In this document: positions 36,942 through 44,118 of the stretch, in pieces
Layout: each line of letters begins with the position of its first letter
How positions within the stretch are numbered: position 1 is the stretch's first letter
Source of the DNA: Streptomyces sp. NRRL WC-3626
Lineage (GTDB): Bacteria > Actinomycetota > Actinomycetes > Streptomycetales > Streptomycetaceae
Assembly: GCF_000718785.1 (NCBI RefSeq)
Contig: NZ_JOCA01000011.1
Location: 133,519 to 197,518, forward strand
Direction of reading: 5' to 3'
DNA: 64,000 nt
Translations under genes and position numbers: made by a program
Notes under the pieces: model-generated
What the model saw: only the letters and a program-made list of their open reading frames with translations
Database searches by the model: none
Told to the model about the DNA's origin: nothing

Positions 36942-37763
36942 TCACGGATCCAGGTCCGCGCCGGAGCGTTCGTCGAAGATCCGCATGGCCTTGGCGGTCA
37001 CCGGGCCGGGGGCGCCGGGCAGTTCGCGGTCGTCGACGCGGTGCACGGCCTGGACGTCGCGCAGCGTGGAGGTGAGGAAGACCTCCTCGGCCCGCTCCAG
37101 GACGTCCAGCGGCAGGTCGGTCTCCTTGGCGCCGGTCCACTCGACGGCGAGGGCGCGGGTGATGCCGGCGAGACAGCCGGAGGCCGTCGGCGGGGTGTGG
37201 AGTTCGCCGTCGAGGACGACGAAGACGTTCGATCCGGTGCCCTCGCAGAGCGCGCCGACGGTGTTGCCGAACAGCGCCTCCGACGCGCCCCGCTCGCGCG
37301 CGCGGGCGAGGGCGACGACGTTCTCGGCGTACGAGGTGGTCTTCAGGCCGGTGAGCGCGCCGCGTTCGTTGCGGGTCCAGGGCACGGTGACGACGGCCGT
37401 GGTGTCGGGGCGGCGGGTGGTCTCGCCGAGGGCGACCACGAGGGTCGGTCCGTGGTCTCCGCGGTCGGAGCCGAGCGGGCCGTGGCCGCCGGTGTAGGTG
37501 AGGCGCAGCCGGCCGAGCGGCATCGGGTTGGCCTCCAGGACGGCGGCGCAGGCGCGGCGGACCTCGTCGAGATCGGGGTCGGGCAGGCCGAGCCCGCGGG
37601 CCGACCGGGTCAGCCGGTCGAGATGCCGGGTGAGCGCGAACGGGCGTCCGTCCACCGCCTTCACCGTCTCGAAGATGCCGTCGCCCACGGTCAGTCCGTG
37701 GTCGAAGACGGAGACACGGGCGGACTCGGCGTCCTGCAGCCCGCCGTCGAGCCAGATCTTCAC
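36942..37763 (-). CDS. pabC: Aminotransferase class IV, probable aminodeoxychorismate lyase
   Basis: PLP enzyme that probably converts 4-amino-4-deoxychorismate to p-aminobenzoate for folate. Its 273 residues have the fold-type IV signature: SVFDHGLTVGDGIFETV at the start, the PLP lysine in TGLKTTSYAENV, and EALFGNTVGALCEGTGSNVFVV. Branched-chain and D-amino-acid aminotransferases share these motifs; the assignment rests on the gene overlapping pabB by 4 nt (GTGA). Start GTG 37763. Confidence 0.88.
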   Translation of the reverse strand: MKIWLDGGLQDAESARVSVFDHGLTVGDGIFETVKAVDGRPFALTRHLDRLTRSARGLGLPDPDLDEVRRACAAVLEANPMPLGRLRLTYTGGHGPLGSDRGDHGPTLVVALGETTRRPDTTAVVTVPWTRNERGALTGLKTTSYAENVVALARARERGASEALFGNTVGALCEGTGSNVFVVLDGELHTPPTASGCLAGITRALAVEWTGAKETDLPLDVLERAEEVFLTSTLRDVQAVHRVDDRELPGAPGPVTAKAMRIFDERSGADLDP

Positions 37764-38812
37764 CTCTGGGTCCCTTCGCTCATCTCGTACGTTCCCGACG
37801 CTACCGCGAGCAGCCGGGAGGCCTTCAGCTCGGTCTCCCGCCACTCCCCCTCGGGGTCGGAGCCCCAGGTGATGCCGGCGCCGGTGCCGAACCGCAGGAC
37901 GGCGTCGCCGCCCGGGGCCCGGTCGATCCAGAAGGTGCGGATGCCGACCGCGAGCACCCCGGTGCCGCGGTCGGCGTCGACCCAGCCGATCCCGCCGCAG
38001 TAGGGGCCGCGGGGCGCCGTCTCCAGCGCGTCGATGATCCGCAGCGCGCTGGACTTGGGCGCGCCGGTGACGGAGCCGGGCGGGAAGGCGGCGTCCAGCA
38101 GCGCGGGCCAGCCGGCACCGTCCCGCAGTTCGCCGCGCACGGTCGACACGAGGTGGACGAGACCCGGGTGCTTCTCGACGGCGCACAGGTCGGGCACGGT
38201 CACGGTGCCGGTGGCGCAGACCTGTCCGATGTCGTTGCGGACCAGGTCGACGATCATCACGTTCTCGGCGTAGTCCTTCTCCAGCAGGTCGGCCTCGGTG
38301 CGCCCGGTGCCCTTGATCGGCCCGGACTCGACGACACGGCCCTGCCGGCGCAGGAACAGTTCGGGGGACGCGGTGGCGATCTCCACGCCGTACGCGGGCA
38401 GACGAATCGTTCCGGCATACGGTGCCGGGTTGCCCCGGGCGAGCAGGGCGGTGAGGGCGTCCACGTCGGTGCCGGCCGGTACGGGCGCGGACAGGACACG
38501 GCAGAGGTTCGCCTGATAGACCTCGCCGGCGGCTATGTGCTCACGGATGCGTCGTACGGCCGCCGTGTACGCGGCGTGGTCCAGCGAGGACGTCCAGTCA
38601 TGGACCGCGGGCCCCCGCCAGGTCCCGGGCACCGGAGCGGGGACCGCCTGTTCCCGGACCTCACGGAAGCGGGCGCAGGTCAGCCGCCCCTCGAAGTCGG
38701 CGGCGACGGCCCAGAATCCCGTGGAGTCCAGGGCGGCGGGGTCGTCGGTGACGTCGAGGAGACCGGTGGCGACGCGGTCGCCGAAGCGGGCGAGAGGGGG
38801 CAGGTCCAGCAC
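37760..38812 (-). CDS. pabB: Aminodeoxychorismate synthase component I (chorismate-binding)
   Basis: Converts chorismate and ammonia to aminodeoxychorismate in p-aminobenzoate synthesis. The 350-residue protein is mainly the chorismate-binding domain: YQANLCRVLSAPV, SPELFLRR, ESGPIKGTGRTEADL, ENVMIVDLVRNDIGQVC, PPGSVTGAPKSSALRIID and YCGGIGWVD. The PIKGT lysine, in place of the PIAGT of anthranilate synthase, points to PabB. It is shorter than two-domain PabB proteins and has no fused PabA; the glutaminase must be encoded elsewhere. Coupled to pabC by a GTGA overlap. Confidence 0.92.
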   Translation of the reverse strand: MLDLPPLARFGDRVATGLLDVTDDPAALDSTGFWAVAADFEGRLTCARFREVREQAVPAPVPGTWRGPAVHDWTSSLDHAAYTAAVRRIREHIAAGEVYQANLCRVLSAPVPAGTDVDALTALLARGNPAPYAGTIRLPAYGVEIATASPELFLRRQGRVVESGPIKGTGRTEADLLEKDYAENVMIVDLVRNDIGQVCATGTVTVPDLCAVEKHPGLVHLVSTVRGELRDGAGWPALLDAAFPPGSVTGAPKSSALRIIDALETAPRGPYCGGIGWVDADRGTGVLAVGIRTFWIDRAPGGDAVLRFGTGAGITWGSDPEGEWRETELKASRLLAVASGTYEMSEGTQR

Positions 38813-38897
38813 ATGCCGAGTCTATGGCGGGCGCGATTCCGGCCGCCCGGGCACCTCGGTGAGCGGGCGCAGCGCAGCACGCTGCACAAACGGGTTT

Positions 38898-38925
38898 TTG
38901 TCCTGGCCCGGGAATCCGCTAGAGT
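38898..38925 (+). promoter_or_regulatory. Probable promoter of the tRNA operon
   Basis: TTGTCC (38898-38903) and TAGAGT (38920-38925), spaced 16 bp (17 with TTTGTC), lie about 40 bp upstream of tRNA-Gly. TAGAGT is a near-consensus HrdB -10 box in Streptomyces, as expected for a tRNA operon. Confidence 0.6.
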
Positions 38926-38966
38926 TCACTTCGTCGCCGGGACGCGCAAGCCGACCGAAACGACAG

Positions 38967-39039
38967 GCGGACGTAGCTCAGTTGGTAGAGCGCAACCTTG
39001 CCAAGGTTGAGGTCGCGAGTTCGAACCTCGTCGTCCGCT
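38967..39039 (+). tRNA. tRNA-Gly(GCC)
   Basis: A 73-nt cloverleaf: acceptor GCGGACG/CGTCCGC, anticodon stem CAACC/GGTTG with loop TTGCCAA (anticodon GCC), T loop TTCGAAC, discriminator T. First gene of a five-tRNA operon. Confidence 0.97.
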
Positions 39040-39076
39040 CGAAGGAAGAGGGGGCTTCCGGGTCCCCCGCACTCCT

Positions 39077-39150
39077 GGTGGAGTGGCCGAGAGGCGAGGC
39101 AACGGCCTGCAAAGCCGTCTACACGGGTTCAAATCCCGTCTCCACCTCCA
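39077..39150 (+). tRNA. tRNA-Cys(GCA), CCA encoded
   Basis: Acceptor GGTGGAG/CTCCACC, anticodon stem ACGGC/GCCGT with loop CTGCAAA (anticodon GCA), T arm CGGGT-TCAAATC-CCG, discriminator T at 39147 followed directly by CCA (39148-39150). It is the only tRNA here with an encoded CCA. Confidence 0.96.
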
Positions 39151-39151
39151 A

Positions 39152-39223
39152 GGACGATTAGCTCAGCGGGAGAGCGCTTCCCTGACACGGAAGAGGTCAC
39201 TGGTTCAATCCCAGTATCGTCCA
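39152..39223 (+). tRNA. tRNA-Val(GAC), copy 1
   Basis: 72 nt: acceptor GGACGAT/ATCGTCC, anticodon stem CTTCC/GGAAG with loop CTGACAC (anticodon GAC), T arm ACTGG-TTCAATC-CCAGT, discriminator A. It starts 1 nt after the tRNA-Cys CCA. Identical to copy 3. Confidence 0.97.
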
Positions 39224-39242
39224 CTGGATCTCCGGATCCCCC

Positions 39243-39314
39243 GCGCGATTAGCTCAGCGGGAGAGCGCTTCCCTGACACGGAAGAGGTCACTGGTTCAAT
39301 CCCAGTATCGCGCA
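39243..39314 (+). tRNA. tRNA-Val(GAC), copy 2, variant acceptor stem
   Basis: Identical to the other two Val(GAC) genes except in the acceptor stem, GCGCGAT/ATCGCGC. Pair 2-71 is C-G instead of G-C and pair 3-70 is G-C instead of A-T. Both arms changed, so pairing is fully preserved. Confidence 0.96.
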
Positions 39315-39358
39315 CGCAGTGCCCATGATCCGCTCCATGGAGTGATCGTGGTTCCCGA

Positions 39359-39430
39359 GGACGATTAGCTCAGCGGGAGAGCGCTTCCCTGACACGGAAG
39401 AGGTCACTGGTTCAATCCCAGTATCGTCCA
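39359..39430 (+). tRNA. tRNA-Val(GAC), copy 3
   Basis: Identical to copy 1 (acceptor GGACGAT/ATCGTCC, anticodon GAC). Last gene of the operon, followed 8 nt later by a strong hairpin. Confidence 0.97.
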
Positions 39431-39438
39431 CACCGTCC

Positions 39439-39468
39439 GAAGCCCCCGGTCCATCGACCGGGGGCTTC
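39439..39468. terminator. Terminator of the tRNA operon and the zinc-ribbon gene
   Basis: A perfect 13-bp stem (39439-39451 with 39456-39468) around CATC, between the last tRNA and the convergent zinc-ribbon gene, so it can act in both directions. Confidence 0.85.
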
Positions 39469-39481
39469 GTCGTGTCCGGCG

Positions 39482-39757
39482 TCAGCTGGAGAAGAGCATC
39501 CGTCCGAAGCCCTTCTGGCGGTGATGGCCGTGGTGGCCGCCGTGCGGGGCGCCCCAGGCGGGGGCCGGCGCGGCCGGGTACGCCTGCGGGGCGGGCGGCA
39601 CCGGCGGGGCGGGCTGCGACCACTGGGCCTCGAGCCGGGTCAGCGACTCCAGCTCGCCGTAGTCGAGGAAGATGCCGCGGCACCCGCTGCACTGCTCGAT
39701 CTGGACACCGTTGCGGTTGTAGGTGTGCATCGGGGCATGGCACTTCGGACACTGCAT
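39482..39757 (-). CDS. Small TFIIB-type zinc-ribbon protein with His-rich tail
   Basis: A 91-residue protein: an N-terminal zinc ribbon (MQCPKC ... CSGC, two CxxC pairs about 18 residues apart, then RGIFLDYGELESL) of the zf-TFIIB family, a Pro/Ala linker, and a tail with HGGHHGHH before KGFGRMLFSS. The ribbon is common in small bacterial proteins of unknown role; the tail could bind metal. A 15-bp palindrome lies 46 bp upstream of the start. Confidence 0.85.
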   Translation of the reverse strand: MQCPKCHAPMHTYNRNGVQIEQCSGCRGIFLDYGELESLTRLEAQWSQPAPPVPPAPQAYPAAPAPAWGAPHGGHHGHHRQKGFGRMLFSS

Positions 39758-39803
39758 GATCGGTTCAACTCCTAGCCGGTCGTTCCTGCTTCGCGTATCG
39801 CCA

Positions 39804-39818
39804 GGACAGACTCTGTCC
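39804..39818. promoter_or_regulatory. 15-bp palindrome GGACAGA-C-TCTGTCC
   Basis: A perfect inverted repeat of 7 bp around one base, between the phosphotransferase stop and the zinc-ribbon start. It is a candidate operator for the zinc-ribbon gene; no matching regulator is known to me. Confidence 0.35.
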
Positions 39819-39858
39819 GGCTGCGGGTCGGTTGCACCCTACTTCGGGAAACTTCCGC

Positions 39859-40782
39859 TCAACTCGCCGGGGACGAAAGGCTTACGGAACCCATGCGCGC
39901 GCAGGCGTCGACCAGTGACCGCTCCACCTCGTCCAGGGGCCGGCCGGCCGCGACGGCCTTGGTGACGGAGCGGGCGGCGGTCTGGGCCGTGAGGGCGCGG
40001 GCCGGGACGTCGAGGGCGGTCCAGGGGTCGCCGTCGGGCGTTACGGCCGTACCGCCGGCGGCACGGTAGGCGGTCAGGAAGCGGTGCCACTCGTCGGGGG
40101 CGAGCAGTCCGCAGGCGTACCAGGCGGCCGGGCGGGCCAGATCCCACTCCGGTACGCCGGTGCCGAGGTCGTCGACGTCGATGAGCAGCCAGCCGTCGTG
40201 CTCGGGGTGGCGTATGAGCTGGCCGAGATGGAAGTCGCCGTGGCAGAGGGTGGTGGCGTCCGGCATGGGGGCCTCGTCGCGGGCCCAGGACGGCAGGGCG
40301 GACCAGGCGTCGAGGACGGGGGTGGCGGCGGGGTGGTGAGGGGCGGCGGCGCGGAGGAGTTCGATGGCGCGGGCGGCCTTGGCGGGGCCGCGCATGGGCG
40401 GTACGGCGGTGGGGGCGGGGGTGCGGTGCATGTGGGCGAGGAGGGTGGCCGCGGCCTCCCAGGGGGCGGCGTCGGGGTCGTCCGGGTCCACGGGGGTGCC
40501 GTACGGCCAGTGGGTGACGAGCCGTCCGCGCAGTTCTGTGGGGGCCGGGGTGAGCGGGGCGAGGAGGGTGCCGGGGAGTCGGGTGGCCACGGTGAGACGG
40601 CGGGTCAGCTCGGTGGGGTCGGCGTCGGGGGCGTGGGCCTTGGCGACGGTGCCGGCGTGACGTACGACGGTGGCGTCTTCGCGGGCGGCGAGGGTGGTGG
40701 TGGGGCAGTGGCAGGTGCGGTCGCTTGTGTGGGCGGTCGCCTTGAGGTGAGCGGTCAGGGCGGGCAGGAGGTCCGGGGTCAC
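39859..40782 (-). CDS. Aminoglycoside phosphotransferase-family (APH/choline kinase-like) protein
   Basis: A 307-residue kinase-fold protein. The catalytic Brenner motif is CHGDFHLGQLIRH and the magnesium-binding Asp segment is LIDVDDLGTGVPEWDLARP, both intact, so it is probably active on a small metabolite. The N-terminal nucleotide-binding part (RTCHCPTTTLAAREDATVVRHAGTVAKAHAP) is divergent. Antibiotic resistance should not be assumed: most streptomycete members are uncharacterised. Start GTG 40782 was chosen; the upstream in-frame extension falls in repeat DNA and is Pro/Arg-rich. Confidence 0.85.
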   Translation of the reverse strand: MTPDLLPALTAHLKATAHTSDRTCHCPTTTLAAREDATVVRHAGTVAKAHAPDADPTELTRRLTVATRLPGTLLAPLTPAPTELRGRLVTHWPYGTPVDPDDPDAAPWEAAATLLAHMHRTPAPTAVPPMRGPAKAARAIELLRAAAPHHPAATPVLDAWSALPSWARDEAPMPDATTLCHGDFHLGQLIRHPEHDGWLLIDVDDLGTGVPEWDLARPAAWYACGLLAPDEWHRFLTAYRAAGGTAVTPDGDPWTALDVPARALTAQTAARSVTKAVAAGRPLDEVERSLVDACARMGSVSLSSPAS

Positions 40783-40873
40783 GGGGTGAGGGTACGGGGG
40801 CGTTCTGCCGGGGCCGGCGGGTGTGGGGGTCACGGATACCCGGCGTTGGTGTGGTCCGGGGGGTGTTGGCGCA

Positions 40874-40937
40874 GCCCGGCGCCGACGGGGTGCCGTCGCG
40901 CCCACCCGTGCCGCCCCAGCGGCACGACTGCCCGCGG
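40874..40937. repeat. Dispersed intergenic hairpin repeat, copy 2
   Basis: A 64-bp homologue of 20050-20113 (about 55 of 64 positions the same by eye), with the same CGTGCCGC/GCGGCACG hairpin and CGCCCACCC core. It lies upstream of the phosphotransferase gene. Confidence 0.65.
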
Positions 40938-41015
40938 AGGACGGCAGAGACCGGTGGACGGCAGACCGTTCTGCCGCACTCCGTTCGAACCCGAAGCGGC
41001 GCGTACGGGCAAAGC

Positions 41016-41049
41016 AATGCCGGCGCAGCTCCCCAGCTGCGCCGGCATT
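41016..41049 (-). terminator. Perfect 15-bp hairpin after the 51-residue gene
   Basis: Arms 41016-41030 and 41035-41049 pair perfectly around CCCC. On the minus strand it follows the small membrane-protein gene by about 85 nt. T and A runs flank the stem on either side. Confidence 0.8.
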
Positions 41050-41135
41050 TTGCCGTCCGCCGCACCCCCGTCCCCACGGGGTTTCATGGGTGGATGTCCC
41101 CGCCCGGACCGCTCATCCGGGCCTGGGGTCGCTGT

Positions 41136-41291
41136 TCAGCGCCCCAGCATCTCGCCCACGGACGACGCCTGTGTGGCCACCGTCTCCCACCCGTCGAAGA
41201 CGAGGAGGAGCAGGACCGCCAGGGGCAGGGCCATCAGCGTCGCCACCAGCGGATGGCGACGCCCGTCGCCGCTCTCCCGCGTGTACGCCAT
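41136..41291 (-). CDS. Small membrane protein, 51 residues
   Basis: Begins MAYTRESGDGRRHP and has one hydrophobic helix (LVATLMALPLAVLLLLVFDGW), then a short tail ending SSVGEMLGR. The ATG at 41291 has an excellent GGGAGAGG site a few bases upstream, which is why I prefer it to the longer open frame. Function unknown. Confidence 0.72.
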   Translation of the reverse strand: MAYTRESGDGRRHPLVATLMALPLAVLLLLVFDGWETVATQASSVGEMLGR

Positions 41292-41488
41292 GGTCCCTCT
41301 CCCGGCCGTTTCTGTTGTCTCTGACAGCGGCGGGCGTCTGACCTCGGGGGACGAGTGCTGCACCCGCCGCTTGACCTCAAATCTAGGCGCCATGCCCTCC
41401 CCCGACGTCATGCCCTCGTACCGATTGCCGGGCCTCCCGGAGGATGAGCCCTCCCCCACGGCGTACTCCCCTGGGTGGAGACGGACTC

Positions 41489-41764
41489 CTAAGCCTCAGG
41501 GACATCCCCGAAGGGCCGCCCGCTCTGCCCCGCTTTCTCCGAGCCGTCCTCCCGCGGCACCGGCTGCTCCACCAGCGCGAGCACCCGGTTCGCCATGAAC
41601 CGGGCGGTCCGCACCACAGCCCCGGTTCGGGTGACTTCGCTCACTTCCACCACCCCCCGGCGTACCGCGGTCTCCACCCGGCGCCCCGCCCTGCTCGCCA
41701 CCACCTCGTACGTACGCGTCGTGTCCCCCGCGTCCACGACGATCTCCACCCGGTCACCCTTCAC
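41489..41764 (-). CDS. Hypothetical protein, 91 residues
   Basis: A small soluble protein (GTG start) with predicted beta strands in VEIVVDAGDTTRTYEVVASRAGRRVETAVRRGVVEVSEVTRTGAVVRTARFMANRVLALVEQP: alternating hydrophobic residues, no cysteines, no signal. Divergent from the kinase gene. I do not recognise the family; the regular strand pattern and third-position GC suggest that it is a real gene. Confidence 0.65.
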   Translation of the reverse strand: MKGDRVEIVVDAGDTTRTYEVVASRAGRRVETAVRRGVVEVSEVTRTGAVVRTARFMANRVLALVEQPVPREDGSEKAGQSGRPFGDVPEA

Positions 41765-41959
41765 GCGATCAATCCCCCTTCACCGTCGGGTGGTTGGGAT
41801 CACCAGCCGCGCGGACCAGGCCCGCCCGCGCGCTCCCTGACCACCTTTCAAGTGTCCCACCCGCCACTGACAATCCACCGCTTCGAGAGGGCGCGGCCTC
41901 TGCGCACGGACGGCCGTGGAAACGTAAGCTGTGGCACGTCACAGGACCGGGCAGCGGGG

Positions 41960-43270
41960 ATGAACATGGCGATGATGCGCCTGAGGCGCGAGGACCCGCG
42001 CGTCGTCGGCTCTTTCAGGCTCCACCGGCGCCTCGGCGCGGGCGGGATGGGCGTGGTCTACCTGGGCTCCGACAAGAAGGGCCAGCGGGTCGCGCTGAAG
42101 GTCATCCGGCCCGATCTGGCCGAGGACCAGGAGTTCCGTTCGCGCTTCGCGCGTGAGGTGTCGGCGGCCCGCCGCATCCGGGGCGGCTGCACGGCCCGTC
42201 TGGTGGCCGCTGATCTCGACGCGGACCGTCCCTGGTTCGCCACGCAGTATGTGCCGGGGCCCTCGCTGCACGACAAGGTCGCCGACGAGGGGCCGCTGGT
42301 CGCGGCGGACGTCGCCGCCGTCGGCGCGGCCCTCTCGGAGGGTCTGGTCGCCGTGCACGAGGCGGGTGTGGTGCACCGTGACCTCAAACCGTCCAACATC
42401 CTGCTGTCCCCGAAGGGTCCGCGGATCATCGACTTCGGCATCGCGTGGGCGACCGGCGCGTCGACGCTCACGCATGTCGGTACGGCGGTCGGCTCGCCCG
42501 GCTTCCTCGCCCCGGAGCAGGTGCGCGGCGCGGCGGTCACCCCGGCCACGGACGTGTTCTCGCTGGGCGCCACGCTCGCGTACGCGTCGATGGGCGACTC
42601 CCCCTTCGGGCATGGCAGTTCGGAAGTGATGCTGTACCGCGTGGTGCACGAGGAGGCCCAACTGCACGGCGTCCCGGACGCCTTGGCCCCCCTGGTCCGC
42701 GCCTGTCTGGCGAAGGACCCCGAGGAGCGGCCCAGCACGCTCCAACTGTCGCTGCGGCTCAAGGAGATCGCGGCGCGGGAGACACAGGGGCTCGCCGACG
42801 TCCGTCCGCCGGCCCCGCGAGAGGCCGAGTCGGAGCGGTCCACCGCTCGCCTCGCGGACACCTACCCGGAGCGGACGCAGCGCCGTCAGGGCGGTCCGGG
42901 CTCTCCGCCTCCGCGCGGGCGCGGGTCCGCCCCCAGGAGCAGCGGTTCGCCGTCCGGGCGCGGCGGCCGGAGTGTGCCCGCGTCGCGGGGCGGCGCAGCC
43001 CGCGACGGTTCCTCGCGGGGCGGCGCCGCGCGCGACAGTTCCTCGCGCGGGGGTACGCCGTCCCGCAAGGGGGCGCGCCCGACGCCGGCTTCCCGGAACA
43101 CGAACCGCTCCGGCACCGGGGCCCGTCGTCCGGGGGGCCGGACGACGGGGACGGGCCTGCGGCCTGCCAACCCGCGGCTGCTCAGGCAGCGGCTGTTCGT
43201 GTTCGTCGTCGTGACGCTGGTGGTGGCGCTGGGTATCGCGCTGGTGCAGGGCTGCCAGGGACCCGGCTAG
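41960..43270 (+). CDS. Membrane-anchored Ser/Thr protein kinase (PknB-like, no PASTA)
   Basis: A 436-residue Hanks-type kinase. Gly-rich loop GAGGMGVVYLG (26-36), VALKVI (Lys 47), HRDLKPSNILL (Asp 141), DFG (158-160) and APEQ are intact. After about residue 285 comes a basic, disordered Ser/Arg/Gly linker with SRGGAARD-type repeats, then a single C-terminal membrane helix (LFVFVVVTLVVALGIALVQG) and a very short outer tail with no sensor domain. The signal input is therefore not obvious. The start is ATG 41960; ATG 41966, with GGGG 6 nt upstream, is equally possible. Confidence 0.92.
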   Translation: MNMAMMRLRREDPRVVGSFRLHRRLGAGGMGVVYLGSDKKGQRVALKVIRPDLAEDQEFRSRFAREVSAARRIRGGCTARLVAADLDADRPWFATQYVPGPSLHDKVADEGPLVAADVAAVGAALSEGLVAVHEAGVVHRDLKPSNILLSPKGPRIIDFGIAWATGASTLTHVGTAVGSPGFLAPEQVRGAAVTPATDVFSLGATLAYASMGDSPFGHGSSEVMLYRVVHEEAQLHGVPDALAPLVRACLAKDPEERPSTLQLSLRLKEIAARETQGLADVRPPAPREAESERSTARLADTYPERTQRRQGGPGSPPPRGRGSAPRSSGSPSGRGGRSVPASRGGAARDGSSRGGAARDSSSRGGTPSRKGARPTPASRNTNRSGTGARRPGGRTTGTGLRPANPRLLRQRLFVFVVVTLVVALGIALVQGCQGPG

Positions 43271-43298
43271 ACACTTCCCGGCGAAAGCGGTCCGGCCG

Positions 43299-44117
43299 CT
43301 ACTCCCGCGGACGCCCGGTGGCGACCGCGTAGAAGGCGACCGCCGCGGCGGCTCCGACGTTGAGGGAGTCGACGCCGTGCGACATCGGGATGCGGACCGG
43401 TTCGTCGGCGGCGGCCAGGGCCCGGCGGGACAGCCCGGCCCCTTCCGCGCCCAGCATCAGCGCGACCCTCTCCATACGGTGCGGTGCCACCTCGTCCAGG
43501 GACCGGGCGTTCTCGCCGGGGGTGAGGGCGAGCAGCCTGAACCCGGCCTCGCGTACCGCCTCCAGCCCCCGCGGCCAGATGTCGAGACGGGCGTACGGCA
43601 CGGAGAAGACGGCGCCCATGGAGACCTTGACGCTGCGGCGGTAGAGCGGGTCGGCGCAGTCGGGCGAGAGCAGGACGGCGTCCATGCCGAGGGCGGCGGC
43701 GGAGCGGAAGATCGCGCCGATGTTGGTGTGGTCGTTGACCGACTCCATGACGACGACCCGGCGGGCGGTCCGCAGCACGTCCGGCGCCGAGGGCAGGGGG
43801 GCGCGCTGCATGGAGGCGAGCGCGCCCCGGTGCACGTGGTAGCCGGTGACCTGTTCGGCGAGGGCGGGTTCGACGACGTACACCGGGGCGTCGGCGCGGT
43901 CGATGACGTCGCGCATGCCGTCGACCCACTTCGCCGACAGCAGCATGGACCGCATCGCGTAACCGGCTTCCCCGGCACGCCTGATGACCTTCTCGCCCTC
44001 GGCGATGAAGAGGCCCTCGGCGGGCTCGCGGCGGCGGCGCAGCTCCACGTCGGTGAGGCCGGTGTAGTCGTGCAGACGGGGGTCGTCGGGGTCGTCGACG
44101 GTGATGATGCCGGCCAT
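43299..44117 (-). CDS. TrmH/SpoU-family RNA 2'-O-methyltransferase
   Basis: A 272-residue SPOUT enzyme that methylates ribose in rRNA or tRNA using SAM. An N-terminal substrate-binding domain (GLFIAEGEKVIRRAGEAG) is followed by the three knot motifs: SVNDHTNIGAIFRSAAALG, VALMLGAEGAGLSRRAL and IPMSHGVDSLNVGAAAAVAFY. The target nucleotide cannot be told. It starts 1 nt after the cobA stop on the same strand and may be read through from cobA, though the link is probably not functional. Confidence 0.93.
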   Translation of the reverse strand: MAGIITVDDPDDPRLHDYTGLTDVELRRRREPAEGLFIAEGEKVIRRAGEAGYAMRSMLLSAKWVDGMRDVIDRADAPVYVVEPALAEQVTGYHVHRGALASMQRAPLPSAPDVLRTARRVVVMESVNDHTNIGAIFRSAAALGMDAVLLSPDCADPLYRRSVKVSMGAVFSVPYARLDIWPRGLEAVREAGFRLLALTPGENARSLDEVAPHRMERVALMLGAEGAGLSRRALAAADEPVRIPMSHGVDSLNVGAAAAVAFYAVATGRPRE

Positions 44118-44118
44118 G

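Noticed and set aside
39152..39430. CRISPR-like array in the repeated 72-bp units
   Set aside because: The repeats fold as tRNA-Val cloverleafs with anticodon GAC; the spacing is irregular and there are no cas genes.
39859..40782. Antibiotic resistance call for the phosphotransferase
   Set aside because: Catalytic motifs only show the APH/choline kinase superfamily; nothing in the sequence or neighbourhood points to a drug substrate.
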